Assembly (NCBI RefSeq): GCF_007830175.1
Contig: NZ_VLKH01000004.1
Location: 346,399-410,398 of the forward strand
Length of the DNA: 64,000 bases
Origin: Sedimentibacter saalensis
GTDB lineage: Bacteria; Bacillota; Clostridia; Tissierellales; Sedimentibacteraceae
Direction of reading: 5' to 3'
Below, in pieces: positions 7,993-14,579 of the stretch. The notes beneath the pieces were generated by a model. That model was not told where the DNA came from. It worked only from the letters and a program-made list of their open reading frames with translations, and did no database searches. The translations under genes were made by a program, and so were the position numbers. Within the stretch, counting starts at the first letter, position 1, and every line of letters starts with the position of its first letter.

Positions 7993-9060
7993 ATGTATGA
8001 TATTGTAATTGTCGGGTCTGGCCCTGCAGGAGCTAACCTTGCACGATTAATCGGAGATAAATATAAAGTTTTATTGATAGATAAGCGTGATCTGGAAAAT
8101 GAGAACCACAAAAACACTATTAATAAATGTTGCGGAGGTTTACTAGCACCTGATGCTCAGAAAATGATTGCAAAGTTGGGCTTAGGAGTTCCAAAAGATA
8201 TTCTAGTTGACCCACAGCTTTTTGCAGTAAGAACCATTGATTTAACTAACAACCTAGAAAGGCTATATCAGAGATTCTATCATAACATGGACAGAGAAAA
8301 GTTTGATAGATGGCTTATTTCATTACTTCCAACCGGTGTTGATAAAAAATTCAATTCATTTTTTAAGAGCTTTACCAAAACGAAGGAAGGGTATGAAATT
8401 AAATATATTTATAATGGACTTGAGACAGCTGCTAGAACAAAAGTTATCGTAGGTGCTGATGGTGCCCTTTCAAATATAAGAAAGTCTATTTGCTATGATA
8501 AAAATTTTCCCGAAAGGTACATTTCAATTCAGGAATGGTATGAGTGTCAATCTACTATGCCTTATTTCACAGCAATCTTTGATACAGAAATAAGTAATTT
8601 TTACTCTTGGGTAATACCTAAGAATAAATGCTTGCTATTAGGATCAGCCCTAAAACCTGGGGATAATACAAGAGAAAAATATAATCTTCTGAAGGCAAAA
8701 TTAACACAATTAGGCTTTAATTTTGGAAACAAATTAAAAACAGAGGGTGCATTTATTAATAGACCTATGAAAATATCACAGTTTTATGCAGGTAGAGACT
8801 GTATAGCTTTAGTTGGAGAAGCCGCAGGAGCAATTAGCCCCAGCTCAGCAGAAGGAATCAGCTATGCATTAAAAAGCTCCCTATATTTAGCTGAGAGTCT
8901 TGAAGATGGAATAGATGGATTTTTAAATAGATATGAACAGAAGGTAAAAGATATTAAATTAAATTTACTTATAAAAAATTTAAAATCTCCGGCAATGTTT
9001 AACCCCTTTTTAAGAAATTTTGCTATGAAATCAGGTTTTCAAAGTTTAAAGCAATGCTAA
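7993..9060 (+). CDS. FAD-dependent oxidoreductase, geranylgeranyl-reductase-like
   Basis: A 355-residue flavoprotein. The N-terminal Rossmann motif GSGPAG (residues 8-13) binds the FAD ADP moiety. The second FAD segment is VGEAAGAISPSSAEGISYAL, and VGADG (about 155-159) is the DG motif of the FixC/geranylgeranyl-reductase/aromatic-hydroxylase superfamily. A cluster NKCCGGLLAP near residue 50 resembles the Cys-containing loop of archaeal and anaerobe GGR-like enzymes. No membrane helix or signal peptide is seen. GAGGT precedes the ATG. It has no metabolic partner nearby, so the substrate is unknown; reduction of a polyprenyl or other unsaturated lipid is one possibility. Confidence 0.72.
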   Translation: MYDIVIVGSGPAGANLARLIGDKYKVLLIDKRDLENENHKNTINKCCGGLLAPDAQKMIAKLGLGVPKDILVDPQLFAVRTIDLTNNLERLYQRFYHNMDREKFDRWLISLLPTGVDKKFNSFFKSFTKTKEGYEIKYIYNGLETAARTKVIVGADGALSNIRKSICYDKNFPERYISIQEWYECQSTMPYFTAIFDTEISNFYSWVIPKNKCLLLGSALKPGDNTREKYNLLKAKLTQLGFNFGNKLKTEGAFINRPMKISQFYAGRDCIALVGEAAGAISPSSAEGISYALKSSLYLAESLEDGIDGFLNRYEQKVKDIKLNLLIKNLKSPAMFNPFLRNFAMKSGFQSLKQC

Positions 9061-9177
9061 ATCTCTGCTAATTTAAATGTCCGTACCCAAGATGATTTTT
9101 TACATCTTCTGTATTATTTTTTACATTGCAGAGAAATTATTATGATAATGTGTTATTATAATGATGGAGGGAATTAT

Positions 9178-9867
9178 ATGAATGCTTCTGTTTCAATGCT
9201 TTTTTATTCCATAGTAAGTGCATTTTCAATTATTTATACTGCCTATTCCATTAATAAAAACATATCTCTAAGAAGAAAAAAAGAAGATTATCTTATTGTG
9301 CAGCTGAACAATAAATACAACTTTGCATGGTTATATTTGATTCTTGTGATCATTTGGATTACCATGTTCACTAAAGAAATCAGCAGTATGTACAATATGC
9401 TTAAGAGAGAATATTTAAACAGTATTTTTCAACTGTTCAATCCCATATATATAGAGAGCTTAAGCAATTACTTTTACGAAAATGACAAGATGATTGAATA
9501 TTATGAAACGTTGCATTATCCAAATGACTTCATGAACAGTCTCTATATGATTATCGCTTCCGTATGTATTTTAATATTGGATATTAACAAAGAAAAAGTA
9601 AAAATCGCCCTATTTCAAGATGGCGTGCTCGTTAGAGACAAATTTTATAATAAGGATAAGCTACTCCAGTATGAGTGGGGCGGTGCCTATGAAAACAAAA
9701 TGTTTTTTAAAGGGATATATTGCAACCTGGTGTTATACATGGACAGTATTTTTCAAAGCAACCGTGAACTTGCAGTAAGAGTGAATTATTCCGACAAGGA
9801 TAAAATAGATAATATTTTAAAGTATACATACAACCTGAAATCAAAGGATAATGATGGTGATAAATGA
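9178..9867 (+). CDS. Two-helix membrane protein with cytoplasmic domain, unknown function
   Basis: About 229 residues. The start is ATG 9178, which has GGAGGG six bases upstream; the earlier ATG at 9142 has none. It has a helix at the N-terminus, another near 50-70 and a third hydrophobic segment near 130-145. A soluble domain follows (VKIALFQDGVLVRD, YEWGGAYENKMFF) that resembles small PH-like bacterial domains such as DUF5673. I do not recognise a function. Its stop overlaps the start of the UvrC-like gene by 4 bp (ATGA), so the two are co-translated. Confidence 0.62.
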   Translation: MNASVSMLFYSIVSAFSIIYTAYSINKNISLRRKKEDYLIVQLNNKYNFAWLYLILVIIWITMFTKEISSMYNMLKREYLNSIFQLFNPIYIESLSNYFYENDKMIEYYETLHYPNDFMNSLYMIIASVCILILDINKEKVKIALFQDGVLVRDKFYNKDKLLQYEWGGAYENKMFFKGIYCNLVLYMDSIFQSNRELAVRVNYSDKDKIDNILKYTYNLKSKDNDGDK

Positions 9868-10853
9868 TAGACATTTCAGACAAAATTAAAACTATACTTG
9901 AGCAACTTCCTGAGCTTCCCGGTATCTACAAAATGATTGATCAAAGAGGAAACATTATATATATTGGAAAAAGCAAGAGCCTTAAAAAAAGAGTGAAAAC
10001 TTATTTTGCAGATAATCCTAAGTGGGATAAAGTCAACAGAATGGTGCGACTCATTGACAACATTGAGTACGTGGTCACTGACACCCACTTGGAGGCAATG
10101 CTTCTGGAATGCAGTCTCATTAAATCCATACAGCCCATATTCAACTCTCAGATGAAAAATGACAAACGTTACGTCTATCTTAAAATAGAAGACTTCAACC
10201 GCCACAATTCCTTAAAGGTTACAAGCACAAGAGAAGAAAATTCCTTCGGACCTTTCAGGAACAAGTACATGCTGTATGATATCATGGATTCGTTAAAGAA
10301 TCTGTACCCCATAATAAAATCAAATGACAGCTATGATTTTGAATACAACCTCTTTCCTGTTTCCATGAACAAGGAAATTTTTCAGGAGAATAAAAAATCA
10401 TTGCTCCATTTGTTTTCTGACGAAAATAACTTTGATATTTTCATTAAAATTTTAAATCAAAAAATGCAGACAGAATCATCTCTGTGCAATTTCGAATCAG
10501 CAATAATGTACAGAAACATGATTCAAAACATGGAATATCTTAAAACAGCAATAAATAAATACAAAATCATCATGACTTCAAGCATATTTATAACAATACC
10601 GCTGAAAAATGGGTACAAGCTTTTTTTCATATCCGGTGGAAACATTGTTTTAAAAGAAAAATTATCTGAAACCAGCGAAATAAGTGATGAAACTAAAAAT
10701 GACTTCATCAGGCGGGGAATGAAATCAACAGAAAATTTTTTAGCTGACATGGACGAAAAATCGCACATGGATTACAGGGACATTCTGTATTCTGAAATAA
10801 TAAACCTTCCCGACGAATACAAGACTGTGGGGACGGACCTTTTAATTCAGTAA
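9864..10853 (+). CDS. UvrC N-terminal-like GIY-YIG endonuclease (Cho-type)
   Basis: A 329-residue protein matching the N-terminal half of UvrC. The GIY-YIG nuclease has GIY at 20-22, YIG at 33-35, Arg43 and a catalytic-Glu segment EAMLLE (77-82). A UVR-like helical hairpin follows (about 200-220, FESAIMYRNMIQNM). The C-terminal RNase-H-like nuclease and HhH domains of full UvrC (about 600 residues) are absent, as in Cho, the alternative 3'-incision nuclease. It is translationally coupled to a membrane protein, which is unusual for repair nucleases. The final residues GTDLLIQ and the stop are supplied by a palindromic repeat (10829-10876). Confidence 0.82.
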   Translation: MIDISDKIKTILEQLPELPGIYKMIDQRGNIIYIGKSKSLKKRVKTYFADNPKWDKVNRMVRLIDNIEYVVTDTHLEAMLLECSLIKSIQPIFNSQMKNDKRYVYLKIEDFNRHNSLKVTSTREENSFGPFRNKYMLYDIMDSLKNLYPIIKSNDSYDFEYNLFPVSMNKEIFQENKKSLLHLFSDENNFDIFIKILNQKMQTESSLCNFESAIMYRNMIQNMEYLKTAINKYKIIMTSSIFITIPLKNGYKLFFISGGNIVLKEKLSETSEISDETKNDFIRRGMKSTENFLADMDEKSHMDYRDILYSEIINLPDEYKTVGTDLLIQ

Positions 10854-10876
10854 TTTGAATTAAAAGGTCCGTCCCC
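10829..10876. repeat. REP-like palindrome, copy 2, forming the 3' end of the UvrC-like gene
   Basis: Two perfectly complementary 20-bp arms (10829-10848 and 10857-10876) surround an eight-base loop that contains the stop codon of the upstream gene. The core is shared with the copy at 7264-7313. The downstream NYN gene, on the other strand, ends six bases beyond. Confidence 0.85.
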
Positions 10877-10881
10877 GGAAT

Positions 10882-11781
10882 TTATTGTGTTTTCTTTTTT
10901 TTGTTGTAGGTTCTTTTTCGAACTTTTTGTGTTTTGGCTGGCTTTGCAGCTTCAGCATGTGATTCCTGCTCTGTTGGATTGTGCTTTAATGACACCCACA
11001 GAGATGTTCCTTCTGCTCCCTTTGTATGCATATCCAGGAAGTCAAATTTCTTTAAAAATTTAGAAAGCTTTGTATCACCGTAATTTCTCACGTCAAAGTC
11101 AGGATATCTTTTTACAAGCCTGCTTCCTAATTCTCCTATGTTCATGCTTTGATCTTCATCGTCTATTTCATTAACCATTTTGATAATTGCCATCTTAATG
11201 GTGTTTATATCAGTCATGGTCTTGTCATTTTTGTCTGTACTGTTTTTAGATGCTTTTGAAGTTTTATCTGCCTGACTATCCCCTTCTGTCTTTGACCCAT
11301 CGGTCCTTTGTCCTGAGGAATTGTCCGCAGCAATTTGATTTTCCGATTCTGCCAGCACATCCAGATATTTGAACTGATTGCATGAAGCAATAAATGGTTT
11401 TGGAGTCTTCCTTTCTCCCATTCCAACCACCAGCATGCCTGACTCTCTGAGCCTTGAGGACAGTTTTGTAAAATCGCTGTCGCTTGACACTATGCAAAAT
11501 CCATCAACATTGCCGGAATACAAAATATCCATGGCATCAATAATCATGGCTGAATCCGTGGCATTCTTTCCTACAGTGTAGCCATACTGCTGTATTGGAG
11601 TAACAGAATTTTCAAGAAGGACATCTTTCCATGATGAAGTATTGGGCTTTGTCCAATCAGCGTAAATTCTCTTGTACGTTGCAACACCGTAATTTGTTAT
11701 TTCGTCCAATATGTTTTTTATGTATTTTGCTGACACATTGTCCGCATCTATCAGCACTGCAAATCGTTTTTCTTCAACCAT
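10882..11781 (-). CDS. NYN-domain ribonuclease-like protein with C-terminal OST-HTH/LOTUS domain
   Basis: About 299 residues from ATG 11781, which has GGAGAG eight bases upstream. The NYN (PIN-like, LabA/DUF88) domain has metal-site acidic residues Asp12 and Asp14 in VLIDADN and the SSDSDF motif near residue 105. A polar linker rich in Ser, Lys and Asp follows. A LOTUS-type winged helix ends the protein (about residues 195-265; INTIKMAIIKM to FLKKFDFLD) with a basic tail, RKRTYNKKKK. The domain pair predicts an RNA-binding nuclease or RNA/DNA adaptor in the cytoplasm. It stands alone and converges with the UvrC-like gene. Confidence 0.82.
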   Translation of the reverse strand: MVEEKRFAVLIDADNVSAKYIKNILDEITNYGVATYKRIYADWTKPNTSSWKDVLLENSVTPIQQYGYTVGKNATDSAMIIDAMDILYSGNVDGFCIVSSDSDFTKLSSRLRESGMLVVGMGERKTPKPFIASCNQFKYLDVLAESENQIAADNSSGQRTDGSKTEGDSQADKTSKASKNSTDKNDKTMTDINTIKMAIIKMVNEIDDEDQSMNIGELGSRLVKRYPDFDVRNYGDTKLSKFLKKFDFLDMHTKGAEGTSLWVSLKHNPTEQESHAEAAKPAKTQKVRKRTYNKKKKTQ

Positions 11782-11927
11782 TGCATTCACTCTCCGATTT
11801 ATGTTATATATATAATACTTCAATTAACATAATTTATCAACAAAAACAAATAATAAATGAATTGTAGATTAATTATTCTGATTCTGACTGTAATCATAAT
11901 AAGAAATTACATTTTCATAAATAGTGC

Positions 11928-11956
11928 TTGACAAATCATTTTGTTGATAGTATTAT
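11928..11956 (+). promoter_or_regulatory. Sigma-A promoter of the perR-rubrerythrin operon
   Basis: A perfect TTGACA (11928-11933), 17-base spacer and TATTAT (11951-11956). The Fur/PerR-type operator at 11960-11976 begins just downstream, covering the start point of transcription. Confidence 0.75.
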
Positions 11957-11959
11957 TAG

Positions 11960-11976
11960 TTTGTAATCATTACAAA
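11960..11976. promoter_or_regulatory. PerR/Fur-type operator
   Basis: TTTGTAATCATTACAAA is a perfect 8-1-8 inverted repeat. It closely follows the PerR box pattern TTATAATnATTATAA and lies across the transcription start. A second dyad, TGTAAT...ATTACA (11889-11911), lies upstream of the -35. Autoregulation by the PerR encoded next is the natural reading. Confidence 0.75.
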
Positions 11977-12010
11977 TTAGAAATCAATATAAATCTAAAG
12001 AAGGTGTCAT

Positions 12011-12427
12011 ATGAAAATAATACTTGAAGATTTGTTGGAAGAACTTAAAAAAAATAATATACGTCTTTCACATCAAAGATTGAAGGTATTGGAATTCCTT
12101 GTTTTAAATCAATGTCACCCTACAGTTGACCAGATTTACAACGGACTTCACAAGGATGTTCCAACTCTGTCAAAAACAACTGTTTATAACACTTTAAACT
12201 CATTGACCAGTGCAAATCTTGTAAAAGTCATAAACATTGAGGACAATGAAACCAGATATGACATAAACACCTTTAATCACGGCCACTTCAAATGTCAGCA
12301 GTGCAAAGAAATTTTTGATTTTGGAATAAACATGGATTCAATAAACACTGATGATTTAAACGGCTTTAAAACAACTGATAAAAACGTGTATTTCAAGGGC
12401 TTATGCCCTAAATGTTCAAATGCTTAA
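12011..12427 (+). CDS. perR: Peroxide-responsive repressor PerR (Fur family)
   Basis: A 138-residue Fur-family regulator with N-terminal winged helix (residues 1-85; TVYNTLNSL recognition region) and C-terminal dimerisation domain. The structural zinc site is Cys95, Cys98, Cys132 and Cys135. The regulatory metal ligands of Bacillus PerR are all present at equivalent places: His36, Asp84, His90, His92 and Asp103. This favours PerR over Fur or Zur. It has its own box at 11960-11976 and is followed by rubrerythrin in the same transcript, so oxidation of PerR should derepress a peroxide-scavenging enzyme. Confidence 0.88.
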   Translation: MKIILEDLLEELKKNNIRLSHQRLKVLEFLVLNQCHPTVDQIYNGLHKDVPTLSKTTVYNTLNSLTSANLVKVINIEDNETRYDINTFNHGHFKCQQCKEIFDFGINMDSINTDDLNGFKTTDKNVYFKGLCPKCSNA

Positions 12428-12470
12428 TCGCCGTAAGGCAGAATATAAAATAAAATTTATGGAGGATATT

Positions 12471-12965
12471 ATGGAAGATAACAAAACACTTAAAAATTTA
12501 ATGGATGGTTTCGCTGGAGAGTCACAGGCTAACAGAAAATACCTTGCATACGCAAAAAAAGCTGAAGCAGAAGGAAAAACTAATGCAGCTAAACTTTTCA
12601 GAGCAGCATCTGATGCAGAAGCATTGCACGCTCAAAAACATTTAGAAGTTGCAGGAAAAATCAAGACTACAGCTGACAACCTGGCAGATGCAGTTGCAGG
12701 AGAAACATTTGAATTTGAAAGCATGTATCCTGAATTCATTAAAGCAGCAGAAGCTGAAGGAAACAAAGCAGCAATTAATTCATTTACTTTTGCAATGAAA
12801 GCAGAAGAAGTTCACGCGAAATTATACAAGGAAGCTTTGGAAAATATAGACAATACAGAAGAAGTTACTTACTACTTATGTCCTGTATGTGGAAACATTG
12901 AAACATCTGTTCCTGATAAATGCAGCATCTGCGGCGTACCAGGCACAAAATTTATAAAGTACTAA
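12471..12965 (+). CDS. rbr: Rubrerythrin
   Basis: 164 residues from ATG 12471, which follows GGAGG by five bases. The N-terminal four-helix ferritin-like domain carries the two ExxH diiron motifs (Glu50/His53 and Glu112/His115) and further Glu ligands. The C-terminal rubredoxin domain has Cys137/Cys140 and Cys151/Cys154 for a mononuclear iron. Rubrerythrin reduces hydrogen peroxide to water in anaerobes using electrons from rubredoxin or NADH. It lies 43 bp after perR in the same operon. Confidence 0.93.
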   Translation: MEDNKTLKNLMDGFAGESQANRKYLAYAKKAEAEGKTNAAKLFRAASDAEALHAQKHLEVAGKIKTTADNLADAVAGETFEFESMYPEFIKAAEAEGNKAAINSFTFAMKAEEVHAKLYKEALENIDNTEEVTYYLCPVCGNIETSVPDKCSICGVPGTKFIKY

Positions 12966-12993
12966 TCACCTAAACATAATAAATGTAATAATT

Positions 12994-13202
12994 AAACCGC
13001 TCATAATGAGCGATTAGATTGATGACAAGGTTATTAAATTAATTAATATTGGTAATTGTTGTGAACTTGAAATCTAAGTTCGTAGGGGAGAGCCTTGTGC
13101 TCTCCCGCAGATAACAAATTTTGAATTAATAGCCCCGGGAGGACACGAGGTCCTCCCCTACGGTTTGTCAATAGTCTGCCGCTCATAATGAGCGGTTTTT
13201 TT
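12994..13202. repeat. Terminator-nested small repeat element, copy A1
   Basis: This fills the 359-base gap between rubrerythrin and the hydroxylase genes. A stem-loop CCGCTCATAATGAGCG occurs at 12997-13012. It recurs as CCGCTCATAATGAGCGG plus seven T residues at 13179-13202, a real terminator. Between the two copies lies an element with outer ends GATGACAA (13021) and TTTGTCAATAGTCTG (13164-13178). An inner 82-bp module (13081-13162) is bounded by CGTAGGGGAG and its complement CTCCCCTACG and holds two strong hairpins. It is non-coding. The same inner module recurs near 50.2 kb. Confidence 0.75.
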
Positions 13203-13249
13203 GTCTGAAATCATATTTCAGAATATTTATCCCTTTTTATAAAGTTTCA

Positions 13250-13278
13250 TTGAATATTTTGTCGAATTAATGTAAAAT
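13250..13278 (+). promoter_or_regulatory. Probable promoter of the molybdenum hydroxylase operon
   Basis: TTGAAT (13250-13255), a 17-base spacer and TAAAAT (13273-13278), 47 bp before the first gene. It is the best match in the gap, but both hexamers deviate from consensus. Confidence 0.45.
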
Positions 13279-13324
13279 TAATTGACTATTCAGATAGATT
13301 AATTTATATGAAGGGAGTGTATTC

Positions 13325-14116
13325 ATGTTTACTATAGATAAATATGTTGTTGCCGAAAGTCTGGATCAGGCATATGAGCTTAATCAAAACAGGCGAAATG
13401 TTATAATCGGCGGAATGCTCTGGCTTAAAATGGGAAGAAAAAAAATAGGAACAGCTATTGACCTTTCTAATCTCAATCTTAATACAATTGAAGAAGATGA
13501 CGACAGTTTTAAAATAGGAGCAATGTGCACGCTTAGAGATGTGGAAAATCACTTGGGATTGAACAGCTATTTCAACAATTTGCTTTCAAAATCAGTTGAA
13601 CACATTGTGGGAGTTCAAATGCGCAATCTTGCAACAATAGGAGGAAGCATTTATTCCAGATTTGGCTTTTCTGATATTTTGACCGCACTATTGTCTCTTG
13701 ATAGTTATGTTGAGCTTCACAAAGGAGGAATTGTTCCTTTAAAAAAATTTGTAGACATGCCTTACGACAATGATATTCTTGTAAGAATCATAATAAAGAA
13801 AGATGGAAGGTCATCGTGCTACAAAAGCCACCGCATGAGTTCTTCTGATTTTCCTGTTCTTGCCTGCGCAGTTTCAAACAAAGGAAATGAATGGTATGCT
13901 TCAGTGGGAGCGCGCCCTGGAAAAGCAGTTTTAAAACAGTTCACCTTAAGTGAAAAACCAAGCAATGAAGAAATAGACAAGGTTGCTCAAGATATAACCA
14001 AATTGATGACATTCGGAACAAACATGAGAGGAAGTACCAGGTATCGCAGGCTTCTTGCTGACGTTCTTATAAAAAGAAACATTGAAGAAATAATAGGAGG
14101 AAATCATGCAGATTAA
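13325..14116 (+). CDS. Molybdenum hydroxylase FAD-binding subunit (XdhB/CoxM family)
   Basis: A 263-residue subunit. It has the FAD-binding PCMH fold with the adenine-side motif VIIGG (about 26-30) and the characteristic RNLATIGGS motif (about 100-108). The C-terminal domain is of the CO-dehydrogenase flavoprotein type. It should carry electrons from the [2Fe-2S] subunit to NAD or ferredoxin. Its end overlaps the iron-sulfur subunit gene by 11 bp. GAAGGGAG precedes the ATG. It is slightly shorter than the usual 280-290 residues but no motif is missing. Confidence 0.88.
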   Translation: MFTIDKYVVAESLDQAYELNQNRRNVIIGGMLWLKMGRKKIGTAIDLSNLNLNTIEEDDDSFKIGAMCTLRDVENHLGLNSYFNNLLSKSVEHIVGVQMRNLATIGGSIYSRFGFSDILTALLSLDSYVELHKGGIVPLKKFVDMPYDNDILVRIIIKKDGRSSCYKSHRMSSSDFPVLACAVSNKGNEWYASVGARPGKAVLKQFTLSEKPSNEEIDKVAQDITKLMTFGTNMRGSTRYRRLLADVLIKRNIEEIIGGNHAD

Positions 14117-14579
14117 ATTATGGATTAACAACAAAGAATTTAATGATGATATAGCACCTGACATGCTGCTCCTTGATTTCATAAGATCAAAAGGGTTTTT
14201 AAGCGTGAAAAGAGGATGCGAGACATCTAACTGCGGATTGTGCACCGTCATGCTTGATAATAAGCCTGTACTTTCATGCTCTGCTCTTGCAGTGCGGGCA
14301 AACGAAAAACATGTCACAACAATTGAAGGTCTTGAAAAAGAAGCCTTGGAATTCGGTGGCTTTTTAGCCGATGAGGGAGCCGAACAATGCGGATTCTGCA
14401 GCCCTGGATTCATAATGAATGTACTTGCCATGAAAAATGAACTTATAAATCCTTCAGAAAGAGAAATCAAAAAATATCTGGAAGGGAATCTTTGCCGCTG
14501 TACCGGTTACATGGGACAGCTAAGAGCCATAAAAAAATATTTATCACGTGTAAAGGAGGGTTCTTATGAAAATAGTTAA
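14106..14579 (+). CDS. Molybdenum hydroxylase [2Fe-2S] subunit (XdhC/CoxS family)
   Basis: 157 residues. The plant-type [2Fe-2S] cluster is held by Cys38, Cys43, Cys46 and Cys58. The second cluster, in the helical domain, is held by Cys95, Cys98, Cys130 and Cys132 (CGFCSPG and CRCTGY). These relay electrons from the molybdenum centre to FAD. AGGAGG precedes the ATG. The gene overlaps both neighbours by 11-14 bp, so the three subunits are translationally coupled. Confidence 0.93.
   Translation: MQIKLWINNKEFNDDIAPDMLLLDFIRSKGFLSVKRGCETSNCGLCTVMLDNKPVLSCSALAVRANEKHVTTIEGLEKEALEFGGFLADEGAEQCGFCSPGFIMNVLAMKNELINPSEREIKKYLEGNLCRCTGYMGQLRAIKKYLSRVKEGSYENS

Noticed and set aside
13081-13162. Riboswitch controlling the molybdenum hydroxylase operon.
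   Set aside because: The same module recurs at 50.2 kb next to unrelated genes and has mirrored ends, as in a mobile repeat. It also lies upstream of the likely promoter at 13250.
12994-13202. CRISPR-like array from the repeated short stems.
   Set aside because: There are only two hairpin copies with one long intervening element, no regular spacers, and no cas gene in the window.
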